A stretch of DNA of 64,000 bases from Ischnura elegans. Its lineage: Eukaryota; Arthropoda; Insecta; Odonata; Coenagrionidae. The stretch spans positions 26,543,812 to 26,607,811 of the forward strand of contig NC_060259.1 of the NCBI RefSeq assembly GCF_921293095.1. Direction: 5' to 3'. Below are positions 46,870 to 59,401 of this stretch, one piece after another. The notes below the pieces were generated by a model. That model was not told the origin of the DNA. It did not search any database and saw only the letters and a program-made list of their open reading frames with translations. Position numbers and translations under genes: made by a program. Every line of letters begins with the position of its first letter. Positions within the stretch are counted from its first letter, which is position 1.

Positions 46870-49800
46870 CTGTTGAATTTTCGCTGTAGTGAGAAAGAAA
46901 ATCAGAAATATGTGTTTTTAACCATTAACTATTGACATTTAATATGATTCCATTCCATTCTTATTTCATTTTCAGATTCGTCGGAGGTAGCATTTTTTTG
47001 TATTTTGGGACGTGAGCAAGCAAATTAAATAATAAAAAGGTTATCATATATGTTCCCTAACAATGACACAACTGTACAACTAGTTTAAACGCTCAAATCG
47101 TGATCATTAGGTACCGGCACTAGTTCCAGGTGATAGCAGTCATCACATTTTTTCGGGTGACCAAGTGAATTTTCAATTATTTTTTAATGATTTGCTCAAT
47201 TTTTCGACGGGTTACATGATGATTTTTATTATTAACGCTATTGAAAAAAACCAGTATTACAGCACAAAAGTCAAATCTTTGATGCCTCTATCTATATTCA
47301 TCTTACTAACTAACTACGGCCTATTTCTGCAGCTTTAGGAGAGGCAAGTTACCGATGGCAGAGGGGGAAAGTTGGGGGAAGGAATAGATTTTAGGCAAAA
47401 TGAGAGAGTATGAGAGAATGGACGAGGAATTCCATCTCATTTGACGCTCTTGATTTTCTTCTTTTTTCTGTAATAATTTCTCACTGTTCAAGGGCAGCGA
47501 GCCCCTCCGTTCGAAATGTTTTACATTCGGGCTATAACTAAACTTTCTGGCCACGAATTTTACAAAATATTTAACAGTCCCCTTGTTTCTGGCCTTGTTC
47601 GAGTAGGTATCAGAGCCTTATTGGGATTTAATAAGCGTCTATACTAGTTGTGCAGTAAAGTTAATTAAAAAGGACATAGCCGATAGCCTTTTCTATTGTT
47701 TATTGCCATACTTTGCAATATCTCATACAGTTGGACTATGGAAACATGGCAAAAATGTGTTTGCTATTTCATCAATCGGTGATCAGGTGTATATCCGTCC
47801 CAGATGGTATGAGAAAAACACTCATATGAGGATGTAAATTTTCTGTGCAGGGTGTTTGAAGACATAGGAAGGTTGAAACGACTGATTATTCTATGTATTT
47901 TATACTATACCTCACAACAATGAGACAATTCTTTTCACACAAGTGCAATGTTTCAAGTGATAGAAAGTTAAGTGAAAACAATCAACAAAGGGCAAAAAGT
48001 GAAAACCTGAAACGTTGATTACGTTATTCGCCGATTTTCAAATAGTTTTTAATAATTTGCTCAAATTACACCGTGTTAGATGGTTTGTTTTGTGATAAAC
48101 TTAATTTTCAGTTAATGCTAACCAGTATTAAAACAAACTAGTCAAATCCTTGGCAATGTTCAATTTTTGAAATGCTTGACTTCATATTCATCGTATTAAT
48201 TAACTACTGCTTTATTTGCGAATCATTTGTGAAAAGCATTTCACGGCAAATGTTCCTGTACCTATAAAAACAAAAATTCAACATTTTATTTTAAACTATG
48301 AATTATCTAAGAAAATAATCTGACACGGTAAAAAAAATATTTGACCTATGCCGCATCAATGTCACTTCTTTCTACAAAAGGAAGTTGGTCGATGCATTTT
48401 CCTGGAAAATGCATCGATTTGACGACGGGATATTAATCTGTAGTAGCAACATTTCCGATGGCCTTATAACTAACTTTTCATTTCGTTTTAAATGAGAATA
48501 TTACAATTTAACAGGCCACTAAAAAGTTAAAACATTTATTGGAATGCACTTAACATTACAACTTTTATTTTAAGGTTAATTGATGGCTAATTTTTAATAT
48601 GAAAACTTAGGATAGTTTATGGTTTACATGTTATCATTGTCTGCTTCAGTATATTTTGCATGGAAAAATTTGAAGCTGTGACCCTAAGATACGTGTTACC
48701 ATTAATGTTTTTATGCAATACTATTTTCAATATGGAATCTTTATGTATTGTATCAGTTTTTTGAATATTCAATTGTGTTACTTCTAAAAATTAAACGTTT
48801 TCATGAAATTTGAAAGAGTCTCATTTCCAAATATTGTCTGAATACTATGGATTGCGACTTCGGAGTGTACTGATTACGTAGGTACCCCGGAGACAACGAG
48901 GTCAAAGGGCCCCAACGGGTGTATCCCCCCTTAATAAAAGTTAGAAAACACATTTAGGCGAACCTATTTTTATGATAAAAAAAACAAATTTAACAAAAAA
49001 TTCAACTTACAATTCAAATTAACAGTCGTTCAACAAAAAAAGCAAAGTCGTTGAACAGTCATATTTGTTGGTTAACATTTGAAATCCCAACCGAGCCTTG
49101 ATTCAATTACAATGTTAGATCCGTATCGTAGGGGGTCCGCGTATTTTTTTATTTCATAGTTCACGTACTTTCAAGGTCCCAGGAAAGCGGAGATGCTGAC
49201 AGAGCTCTGAGTTCCCCGTGGAAGGGCCGGGACAGGGCTGCGGACCCCGGCGTGGTTTCCCACCCGCACACCTTCGCCAGTCTGCCCCAACTGCGACCAT
49301 CTATTTGCCGCCACTCTAACTCAATCAGAACTCCAAGAATTTCCTAAAGGCCGTTTTAAACGGGACACGTAATTGCGGAGGTCATGCGTGCCTTAATTTC
49401 CCATCATGGTATGAAATAGCAATAGAGGCTATTTTGCCATTCATGTCCATGCATTCTCGCATACGTTCTAGCAATTCACCTCTTTGAACGACGCAATTTC
49501 GACTGCACTTTCGTACACACGTCAGATTGCGCAGTTACATGCCCCATGTAAAACGGCCTTCATTGAATTTTAACAACAGCCCCCATTCCCGAAAAGAACA
49601 TACGCACACAATAAATTCGGCAGTAACAATGCATATTAAATATTCCATTCTATAGGAAAGACCTCCCACGATGCATTAATGGCCGAATTCCACGCAGATG
49701 TGACTCGCATACACTTCCTGCCTTAAATATATGAAACGTCAATGTTCATCATTGCTTGGAAAAAAAGGAATTAATATTTTCCCCAATAACCTTTACAATC

Positions 49801-50539
49801 ACAACTATTATTTTTCCCCCAAATACATGCGAGATGATTCATGGAGTACTTCATATTTAGGAAATGATACGTCAATGAAGTATTCTCGGGAAATAAGCCG
49901 GGTCAAGATGGCCACTGCTGCCTGTGGCTGATTTCTTGAAAATACATCATGAGCAATATCCGCCAGGAAAGCACAAATCCTTCACATAAATGTAATGCCC
50001 TGAAAAACCAATAATACATTAGCATATAAAAGATCCCTTCCTCTATAATACAACGTCAAGCTTTGGATATTTTCCACATTATCATTCATTCCAAATTAAA
50101 TAATTTCAGCCAAGGGCGGATCCAGGATTTTTTTCTGGGGGGAAGCACAAGGTCTGGCAGGCAAACGGTCCTCTAATTTTTTTAGACGAAAAACAACATA
50201 CAGCAATTACTGTAGGGAATATTCACTTTATTTTTATATGAAAGTCATTAATATGAAATCAAATGATTGAGGCTCCGTAGCACAAAGACAAAACGAACGT
50301 AATGATAACACGATTTTAAAATGTTGTCTACTTTTTAAGCGTCTGGTGGAGGCACCTGTCCCCTCCCCAAAATCCTCCTATGATTTCAGCTTATATTTTG
50401 GTTCACGCTTTTGTAAATACCCCCAGTCTGATTTGTCAGACATATTGGATCAACTCATCACGAATCCAGACGCTTCGAGCTGAGCTACATCATTTCCAGT
50501 TATCGGTAAGATAAGGTATGCAGGAGCCGACTGACAGCC
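46870..50539. other. Stretch without supported genes
   Basis: AT-rich with a GC-rich island at 49190-49330 (CGGGACAGGGCTGCGGACCC) that could be a promoter or 5' exon of gene E, though no signal-peptide frame was found next to it. A 14-bp perfect hairpin lies at 48389-48417. Confidence 0.4.
48389..48417. repeat. Perfect short palindrome
   Basis: TCGATGCATTTTCC, one base, GGAAAATGCATCGA: fully paired 14-base arms. Confidence 0.85.
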
Positions 50540-50830
50540 AAGGTCATTTGCGCCAAAGGAAAAGGTAAGATGGGAAAGGAAGGGTGGAAAGAAACCTGGC
50601 GTCGGTCTCAACCAAAGGCGCCAATGCATTAAATGTCGTCATAACGGTAGCCGGAGTGTTGCACTTGAGGTGTCCTCCAAAAAGCACTCAAACAGAGAGG
50701 GGGCAACCTGTGAATAATCACAGCCACCTCTCGAACCTAAATATGAACCCGGGCCCACTGGGTGGGAAGCCAACAATCGAGCCCACATATCAACCCAAGC
50801 CCCCTTCAGTTCCGGTCAGTTTTCAGTTAT
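50540..50830 (-). repeat. tRNA-derived SINE
   Basis: Plus strand carries AACCTGGCGTCGGTCTC, CGGAGTGTTGCACTTGAGGT and ATGAACCCGGGCCCACTGGG then GCCCACATATCAACCC (reverse B and A boxes). The 131-codon frame at 50584-50979 overlaps it and is not called. Confidence 0.55.
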
Positions 50831-51255
50831 CGGTTCCATCTTCTACCGAACAACCAAACAGAACACTCCAGGTGAGGCCACAGAAGCCTCTCTCCTTCAC
50901 CTTCCTATCGTATTGCTGTCTGTCTACTGTCTTCTCTCTCCTTTCTAGCCTGCAGAACCATAGACTTAAAAATATTTAAAATTATTTCGCATTGTAACTT
51001 TTCCTGGATATCAGACAGTAACTTATACCACTTATTTTTGATCAGAGTGCGACCCGGGTTTCAATGAATTATCTTCAGGCGCAAATTATGATTTGTTTAT
51101 CTTAATATCGTTACCTAGTTAATTCATGAATTTTAAGATGGACGCCAGTATAGGGGAAAAGGATGGGTAGAGATATTCATTTATGAGAGTACTGTCCCGA
51201 CTTTTAATAATATTTAAATTTTCTAACTGATCCCTCGAGTCCAGTTCACGGCGGT

Positions 51256-51924
51256 AATAGGGTGGTTTCCTATTATTTTTTTATTGCTTTAATCGAAAGA
51301 TTATTACTCCTGGAGTACGTATTTCACGCTTTTAGATTTTTAAATGACAACATCTGTTTTTCGCGATTAAATGAAAAGTGAAAATTTTCAAGCGCGCGAA
51401 AACGCGACGCTCAAGTATGAATGCCGGGAAATATCTCCGTACGTCGTATTTCTGGTTCCCCCTCCCACCCGGTGTGGTGACCTTGAGGCGAGACTTAGCG
51501 CTGATACGTCGCAGGATGCTAGCGGATAGCCGAGTACCTTGCTGGATGGTAGCGCTTGGCTTAAAAAAGGTTTATTAATACCTTATCAAACGAGGAAAAC
51601 TTTCCGACCTTAGCCAGTTTCAATAAGTGTTTATTAAGACATGTTTCCCTGAGCTCTGTTCCTCATGCATGCATTGGTAACCTCAGACGATGTATAACTC
51701 CTATCCTCTCGTGTAGAAACTAGGTCCCTGTGACGTCATGCGGAGTGGAATCGCATGGGCGCCAATCTGGCCTTTTTCAAATGAGGATAAAATTTGACCC
51801 TTGCCATTCGTCTAAACCGGTATTTCAAAAACCAAACAATTTGTGTATTATGAATACACTAATGGTGCGTAACGAATCGCAATCAATGCCTTTGGTTTTC
51901 TTTGATGAACGAAACTACCCTATT
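51256..51924 (+). mobile_element. Non-autonomous element 'copy 1' (about 650 bp, three copies)
   Basis: Starts AATAGGGTGGTTTCCTATTA and ends GAAACTACCCTATT, imperfect terminal inverted repeats of about 14 bases. Internal blocks CAAGCGCGCGAAAACGCGAC, TCATGCATGCATTGGTAA and TGGGCGCCAATCTGGCC recur in the other copies. No coding capacity. Confidence 0.75.
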
Positions 51925-53098
51925 GCAAAATTTTAAAATATTCATTTTAAAATCGCTCCTATGGCAGTTGCATATTAAGTGTTTAGCAAAATTACTTTTG
52001 CCAGAAAGATAAATAGAAAATCTAAAGTCAAAAAAGTCCAAAGGTTTTTTTTTAGTTCTATGGTTTTTTGCCGCAAAGTAAATCAAGAGTTAGTGAATTT
52101 TGAATTTATTTCGCATTGCCTTAAACTCGACTACTAACTGCCCTTAATTCCTTCCCCGGATCAAGTTTATAATACCAATTCGATCCACCCGTACGAACTC
52201 CCTCTTTCTTTTGCCTTTTCCCAAGATACCGTGATACCGTTATGTTTGTATTATGAAGTTTTTCAATAAATGAGACTCAATTGGTTCGATCGGCACGCCA
52301 CCTACCCCGGCTCCTCAAGCTTCATTTGTTTATCTCTGAGTCAGTTGTCTCCTTACCCTGTCCAGTCGATGTGTTCCTCTTACATTACGCAGTTCTCTCT
52401 CTTGTTCTATTCACCGATTCTCCAATGCCCCATACGTAACAGATACCTCCCATCCAGCGCACACCTTCATATCGCCTCTCCTCCCTTCTAAATTCGCTCC
52501 CTCACTATAGCGATCCATTTCGTTTATCTTGCAACAATTTCACCACACATGCTGTGTCCCATCTATCTGAAAATTGAATGCTTTCCTTTCACAAGCTTCT
52601 TTTGTTGGTTTTTATCTCACTGAATTTTGTCCTGAAGATTTAAATGTACGCCTCCATTGCTAGCTATTGTTATTTACTTGACTAAATAAATTTCTTCGGG
52701 ATATCTCCGCATTTCCTTTTTGTACTATCGAGTTAAATTCAATGCTTTCTTAGTTATTGATTCGCGCTATCATGATTTTTTTATTTTCACTGAAATTTGG
52801 CGTTATTGCTCTATTTGAATGATTCTTTAAATAAATAAATTTCATCGGGATATCTCCTCTAAAAAGGATATTCTTCAGCTTTGTGGGAAAAAGTAAACCT
52901 GAGGGTCGAAACGGGACAAAAATTCACATCCAATGAAGAGGCATGTCTTATCAACCACAGCTCTTCCATTAACTCATCCTCGTCAGACTTTTGTCGGAAA
53001 AGGTATTCGCCGTCATCTGGAATTTAACCGGGACCTTGTTCATAATTCGTAAAGACCGCTTCTTCACGCAAAAAGTGATTAAGTACATAGCATGATAT

Positions 53099-53344
53099 AT
53101 GAGAGCAGACTTTTTAACTGGAGAAAATACAGGTATATATATGTATACTGTGTCGCAGTCGCAGGTTGAGTCACCGAAGCTCACGTATAGCTCCATGCAA
53201 GTATGCAAAAAATATAATCATTTAGTGGGTAAATATCCATGCAGCTTAAAATGCATAAAACCAGTTAGATGCTGTAAAGGAAAACAAGGACCAACAAAAC
53301 AAAACCAGATAAGCGAAAACAAAGAAGAAATTAATGGCGATTAA
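53099..53344 (+). other. Unassigned Cys-containing open frame
   Basis: 81 codons. The second half has Cys and Lys spaced as CKKYNHLVGKYPCSLKC then RCCKGKQG, reminiscent of small secreted peptides, but there is no signal peptide and no supporting splice site is obvious. Could be an exon or chance. Confidence 0.2.
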
Positions 53345-53959
53345 TTACATAGATGGCACATATTTTACAATCCCTGATAGTCCTAGGAAAATAACGACAT
53401 CTTAAATCTTTCTGTTCTTCAGTGTATTTCTTTTATCTTCCTCTCGTGATCTCTTCCATCATAATACGATTATATCAGAGCTGTATGGTTCACAAATATT
53501 CGTGCACTACTACTAAACTTGCATGGCGCCATGCACGATTGATGAGAGATTACAGAGCCTGCTGGTATGTACAGTGGATACGAAACCCTAGGGCTGGCTC
53601 GCTAGGTTACTCTCCTGGGCCGAGGTCTGGAAGTGTTAGCTTATCACCTCTGCACCGCAGAAGGGGGGAGGACAGGAAGGAGAAAGGAAGGAGGCGCCGC
53701 CGCGGTAGGAGCCCGACGACGCCTCCTGGGACGGGATAGGGAAGGAAGGGATGGGACGAGGAATCCCGCACCGTCACAGAGGCGGGCGGGTCCTACCACC
53801 AGCGAAACCAGGCAACAGCCATTGCTATTCTAACGATTTTGGAGGATTATCCTATGAGGAAAAATAGTCCGACGATCAAATCGTTGGATTGCTGGTATGT
53901 ACAATATGTGCACGTGTTATGGCCTTTTTTCTCGATGACAAGAAGACATATCGTATTAT

Positions 53960-54030
53960 ACGCTGAATGTTAGTGTATACTCACTCCCCGCCAAGCACCT
54001 TCGAAGTGGCTCTGAGGGTATTATGTAGAT
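53960..54030 (+). repeat. CR1-like LINE 3' tail
   Basis: GTATTATGTAGATGTAG with GTGGCTCTGAGG before it is the reverse of the tail at 15619. Confidence 0.45.
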
Positions 54031-54336
54031 GTAGAAATATTACAGTAAAGTGGGACTTCAGTTGAACGGCCCGCAGTACGGTTCCGATTTTCTTCCGCGA
54101 GCGATACCGAGCGGTACGCAGGAGGCAGGCGCTGGAATGTTTCTCCCATCTGTTCCCTCCCCTCCCTCGCCTCTCCCCGTCTCGCCCCCGCAGCCCGCCC
54201 CCCAGCCTACACCCTCATCTGGAACACGCGGGCTCACTCTCCTTCCTTTGACGAACTCACGCACCGAGGAGGCCACTTGCTGAGGGGAACTTGACTCTAG
54301 GGTGGAGCCCTGCAAATCGGCCTCCGTACTTAAATT

Positions 54337-54513
54337 TTCTCGGGTTGCTCACCGGTTAATATTCTCTAAGTCTCCCGACGTTTCGAGCTGCGTCTTGCTG
54401 TTCATCCTCGGGGGATCTTCATTCAGAATGAACTTAATCTGAGGATGAACAGCAAGTCGCTGCTCGAAACGTCGGGAGGCTTGGAGAACATTAACCGGTG
54501 AGCAACCCGAGAA
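54337..54513. repeat. Inverted repeat with hammerhead cores (Penelope type)
   Basis: Arms of about 80 bases: TTCTCGGGTTGCTCACCGG to TCATCCTCGG, and the inverse GAGGATGAACAGCAAG to CCGGTGAGCAACCCGAGAA, around a short spacer (54416-54428). Each arm ends in GAC/GTTTCGAGC or GCTCGAAACGTCGGG. Confidence 0.8.
54439..54473 (+). ncRNA. Hammerhead ribozyme (minimal stem III)
   Basis: The core box CTGAGGA (54439-54445) fits CUGANGA exactly. Stem II pairs GAACAGC with GCTGCTC around AAGTC with one mismatch. GAAAC is followed directly by GTC (54471-54473). With no loop in stem III it would act best as a dimer, as described for such elements. The opposite arm has CCGAGGA in place of the box and is probably inactive. 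Confidence 0.65.
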
Positions 54514-56775
54514 ACTTTTCTGCACCTGATACGCCGGGAAAACCTAAGATCATACAGGCCTCCGAACTTTTTTGTACCAAGTTTTGAGGGGAGGGTGGTC
54601 GGGATGATCAGAATGATTCTCCAAGTAAACCTACCTTGGCCGTTTTAATAATAATAACATATAATAATAATAATGTTTTAATAATAATAATAACCTCCGA
54701 CGAAGATAAGACTCGCATACACTTCCTGCCTAAACATGAAACGTCACCATTCATCATCACTTGCGAAAGGGAAGAAGGAGCAATTTTTTCCCAATAACAT
54801 TTTGCTCCATAAACCACCTAGCTCATTCATGAAGTACGCAAATGTTATGCCCTGAAAAAACAATAATAAACTGGCATTTCACATATCCCTTCTACTGGAG
54901 CACTACGGCAAGCATAGAATTTTCAACGTATATTAGAGAAAAGCTTATATTAATCCAGTTCAGATAATACTTTGCTCAACGCTTTTGTAAATAAAGCCAG
55001 CCAGATCGACGATCAACGACAAGTCGTCGAGTAAAGTCATACTCACCCGACTGCACGAGAATTTTTGCCTCACTTTTCTCAGCTCCTCAGAACACTCCCA
55101 CTAGTTGAGTAGTTAGAGCGAAAAATAAACGTTTTTTGAAAGTAGATCGTAATATTTGCAAAGGACGCGATCGATAATGGTAAGCACATATTTGGCCATT
55201 TTTGTCGCCTAACTTCCCTCCACCATCCCACCCGATCCTTTGCATGCAAAAATAAGTATTGACAAGACCACCGCACCCCGTCATGTGATCGCACCAACAC
55301 GTCCTGTGATGACACGCATCAACTTCAATTCACTAATAAGTTTTAAATTACATCTAAAGATTAGACGCCTTTGGTGTGCAACATTTCTTTCAGCTACCTA
55401 CTTGCGCACACAAGAATTTCAGGTTTTTTTGTATTTGCTTTACACACGAAATTCATAACTTAAACTATTTGTGAGGGTTTTCTGTAAGAATAATGTAATA
55501 AATGTTGCATTTCCCAATGTTTAAGTACTGAAGTGGTATTTACTAGCGGTTTAATTATATTAAAGTATTAAGTTACTAAGTTAACCGGTTTACTCTATAA
55601 TTCCTGGAGGTAACACATGGTTCCAGCTAGTAATTTACTTTTGAAGTTAAACTTAAATTAAAATTTAACTTCATAAACACAATACAATAGCTTTTAAAAG
55701 TCATATTTTTCAATTTTCCTCCAGTTGCCGTGAATCAAACATCAATAAATATGTATTTTAGTGCATTATACCGAAAATATTGCAATACTGAAGTAATATT
55801 AAACACCAGTACATCCGTTGAACAATGAAGTTTTCAGTGCAGTTCTCTTGACTATTTTCATTGAAGTTTTATTTTTTAATCTCTGACTAACACCATGGCT
55901 TACTGCTCATTATGTAATTGCAACGAAAATGGGAGGCTTCACAAAGGAAGAGAGAACTTATTTTTATCACCTGAGATACACCTACGCCACTTATTATGAG
56001 CCAAATGTGTTGAAATGCGTATTTATTTTTTCGGTTTTACGAAAGATCAGAATTTTATTTTGTACCATCATAAGGGCATACAGAAATATTTAATATTTTG
56101 AGCTTTTACTGAATTCGGTAAATAATGTCATTTTTAAATTATGGATTCAAAACTCAACGACTATGCAAATGTGTTTCATACAACTTCTGCCAAACTACGT
56201 CTGTTGAAATTTTAGTGACAGCGAAGACCAACAAAAAAGGGTGATGGATAAACTCACGCATTCCTCCGAAGATGTGCACAAATTTCCTTTTGAATTTAAT
56301 TTTATTGCAAATTCTAGATAATTTATGACATTAAAAAGTTGTTCGCACTATTTAATTGTGGGTGAACATAAAATATTCCCATAAATTTCGTGCGTAACCG
56401 TGCATCATTTGTTCTCAACGAAATGCATTAACCAATTTTTTTGAGTTACACAGCTGAAATTAAAAACGTTGAAACGTGTTATCGTTTCACATGAGCACAG
56501 GCCTTCATTAAAAATAGACACGCAATATATTATCTTTAAATTGACTATGCCTTTCGATCGCACTCTATGCCAGCGTAAGGGGTTCGAGAACCAGTGCTTC
56601 CTATTGCTCGTAGATGATCTAAAATCTTGTTCTGACTATTCCATGGTAAACGAAAACGGCGTATTTTATTTTTACTTTTTAAATGAGGTACATATTACTC
56701 CAACACTGGACTCCCATTAAGTTAAAAAAAAGAAACTACCGAAAGTTACTAGTAAGGTATTTGGAAGAGGCAACC
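54514..56775. other. Stretch without confident genes
   Basis: (TAA)n microsatellite at 54645-54692. Otherwise AT-rich. The frame at 56469-56720 (83 codons) is discussed as a candidate exon in the findings. Confidence 0.35.
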
Positions 56776-56779
56776 GACA

Positions 56780-57050
56780 AATGAAGTAATTTGTGCCAAG
56801 AGGGAAGGGTATGAAAGAGAGGGTGGAGAGAAACTCGGAATTAGCCTGCTATTAACGAAAGACGCCAAGGGGACCATGGCTTAACGTCCCATCCAACGGT
56901 CGGTATATTACCCTTGAAATGTCTTCCACACAATGGTCAAGCAGTGAACGGGCTAACTCTGAAAATTCTATGCCGACGCCGGGATTTGAACCCGAGCCCA
57001 CGGAGTGCGAAGTCAACGCTCTAACCACCACACCAACCCGATCCCACGAA
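56780..57050 (-). repeat. tRNA-derived SINE
   Basis: Plus strand has GGATTTGAACCCGAGCCCA (reverse B box, 56982) and CTCTAACCACCACACCAACC (reverse A box, 57020), plus the GGACCATGGCTTAACGTCCC body shared with 18700. Confidence 0.65.
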
Positions 57051-57784
57051 AGATGTTGTATGCCAACTTAGCAGAATGGATAAAGGCCGCTTAGCAATAA
57101 ATTATCCGTTGGGAGCGTTATATTCCAATTCCCGCAGGTACGTTATAGAAAAACGTACAAACTCTTTTCAGGCTTGACGTGATGGAAGTGCGATACACCT
57201 ATGATAAAAACTACAAATGGTAATTTCCTCAGTAATACAAAACTCAACTACCGACAAAGGTTTCAACATACTATGTCATTTATAGAAAAAACCGTCGTGG
57301 TGGCGCTCGTTTAAGAATTAGCACGGAGCCTGGTGAATTAGCGCAAAATAAGCGAGCAGTTTGGTCCGTTTTCAGTTATCGGAAAAATTAGCTAGAAACT
57401 TCGAACGCGTCGTGACGTAGTCATTTTTCTCCATACATTTTGTTAGGTCTAACCGTAAAATACTGCAAGGAGACACCTCGGAATGAAAAATGACGCCGAT
57501 AGAATATTCAAATGAGCAGTTCTCCGGAAAGACATCGATGCCGCTGAGAAACAACTCATTTCGAATGCAATAAACCAAATGAGATATTCAAATAAATAAT
57601 TAATCAAAAATCAGAAAATAAATAGTCTGGATCCAATTAGTGCACTCCAGTATTGAGCAGAAAATAATAAAATGAATCCTAATATAATTCAAAATAAAAA
57701 AACAATGACGTAGGAAACAAAGTTGCGAATGCTGAGGCACTGAATATAGTAGAGCCGAAATGTATCCCAAGGGTTGTACCCTGA
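57051..57784. other. Non-coding stretch
   Basis: No supported gene. Confidence 0.4.
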
Positions 57785-58090
57785 GGAGCGTGGGGGCCTA
57801 GTGGGTAGATTTCTTGGCTTCTGCTCGAGAGAACCCGGGTTCAAATCCCCGGTGAAGCCTTCGGGCAATCCCAAATAAAATCATCGAAAAGCGAGGTGGC
57901 CAAGGAAAAGGAACTGCCACCCCTATCCTGAACGTGTGGAGATCACACGCCTGTGAATTAATTCGGGGTGAGCTCTACCCTCAACTATCCATACCAACCT
58001 TCGGATCACCGAGTGAGTGGGCGGGAATTCATTTTCGCGATAATTTGATCCAACAAATTCAAATATTTTCGAATCTTTTTCTCATTGTTG
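57785..58090 (+). repeat. tRNA-derived SINE
   Basis: GGGGGCCTAGTGGGTAGA and AACCCGGGTTCAAATCCCCG (57833-57852) are A- and B-box-like. The body runs to the (ATT)n tract at 58097. Confidence 0.6.
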
Positions 58091-58096
58091 CAAATA

Positions 58097-58098
58097 TA

Positions 58099-58136
<38 letters not shown>
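58097..58136. repeat. (ATT)n microsatellite
   Basis: About 13 uninterrupted ATT units at the 3' end of the SINE, as is usual for a SINE tail. Confidence 0.9.
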
Positions 58137-58140
<4 letters not shown>

Positions 58141-58149
58141 TTTTATTGA

Positions 58150-58574
58150 AGTATTCTACCGATTAAGATAGGCTGACAAAGAGTACTCAAGAAGCAGTCT
58201 GGGAGCCTCCTCTTCCTTCAAGCACTTCATTTCACAACAAGGCCTACTCCCTTTCATTCTATCAAAAAGTCCTATTTTTTGCCCACCTCTCCCTCGTTTG
58301 CCTAATATTCTACCCTCTAACACAGATTTCAACATCCCCTCACTGCTAAGTACTCGCTCCATCCATACCTTCTGTATCCTCCGTATCTCATCTAGAATAC
58401 CCACATCTCGGATACCTCCAGTCTTCTCTCGTCCTCCTTCTTAAGTGTCCACGTTTCCGCACCGTAAAGTACTACATTCCAGATTAAACTCTTCACAAGC
58501 CTTCTCTTTAAACTTTTACATGACGATCCTCTCAGAAGCTCCTTCCTGTTCATGAAAGCCTCCTTTGCTGATGC
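58150..58574 (-). mobile_element. LINE C-terminal fragment (RTE/BovB-like), split by an insertion
   Basis: Minus strand reads MGILDEIRRIQKVWMERVLS, SEGMLKSVLEGRILGKRGRG, then GLFDRMKG, the end of the LINE ORF. Broken at 58574 by the 650-bp element; the LINE resumes near 59232 (TCTCTTCCTGATGTCC). Confidence 0.7.
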
Positions 58575-59232
58575 AATATGGTGGTTTCCTATTATTTTTT
58601 ATTGCCTAAATCGAAAGTTTATTACTCCGGGAGTACGCATTTCACGCTTTTAGATTTTTAAATTACGATATCTATCTTCCGCGATTAAATAAAAAGTGAA
58701 AATTTTCAAGCGCGCGAAAACGCGACGGCTAAGTATGAATGCTGGGAAAACCCCGTGCGACGTCATTCTGGTTCCCGCTCCCGCAAGTGAGGTGACCTTG
58801 GGGCGAGGCTTTAAGCGCTGATACGATGCAGGCTGCCAGCAGGTAGCAGAGTACCCTGCTAGCAGGTAGCGCTTGTGTTAAATAAGGATTATTAATACCC
58901 TATCAAACGAAGGAAACTTTCCGACAATAGGCAGTTTCAATAGGTGATTATTAAGAGATGTTTCCCTAAGCTCTGTGCCTCATGCATGCATTGGTAATCT
59001 CAGACGATGTAAAACTCCTATCTACTCATATAGAAACTAGGTCCCTGTGACGTCACGTGGAGTGGAATCGCATGGGCGCCAATCTGGCCTTTTTTAAATG
59101 AGGTTAAAATTGAACATTGTCATTCGTATGAACTGGGATTTCTAAAGCCAAATAATTTGTATATTATGAATACACTAATGGTGGGTAACGAATCGCAATC
59201 AATGCCTTTCGTTTTCTTTGATGAAGGAGACT
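58575..59232 (+). mobile_element. Non-autonomous element 'copy 2', nested in the LINE
   Basis: Same blocks as 51256-51924, from ATGGTGGTTTCCTATTATTT to TTTGATGAAGGAGACT. Closer to copy 3 than to copy 1 (shared GTGAGGTGACCTTGGGGCGA and AGGCTGCCAGCAGGTAGC). Confidence 0.75.
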
Positions 59233-59401
59233 CTTCTCTTCCTGATGTCCTGTTGCAAATATTATGATGTAAATATTGAGAATAAATTAATCACTCTCAC
59301 AACATAGCCGCGCTGTGGTTATTTCCGAAAACCTAATAAATTGCGCCACAAGTGGAAAGAAAAATCAAGCTTCATCAAGATGGACTGGTAACTTCTCTTA
59401 G

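Larger units (their letters stand above)
51925..54336. other. Stretch without confident genes
   Basis: Holds a Cys-rich short frame (53099-53344), a CR1 tail (53960-54030) and two GC-rich patches (53560-53820 and 54050-54300) that could be promoter-like. The Arg/Pro-rich frames in those patches are not called. Confidence 0.35.

Noticed and set aside
47321..47554. 77-codon minus-strand frame (MARKFSYSPNVKHFERRGSL start)
   Set aside because: Reads like protein but no domain, partner exon or signal peptide was found; may be repeat-derived.
50584..50979. 131-codon open frame with a Pro/Ser-rich product
   Set aside because: It runs through a tRNA-derived SINE in reverse; no signal peptide or splice support.
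53422..53833. Overlapping Arg/Gly-rich frames
   Set aside because: Low complexity in a GC-rich patch, open in more than one frame.
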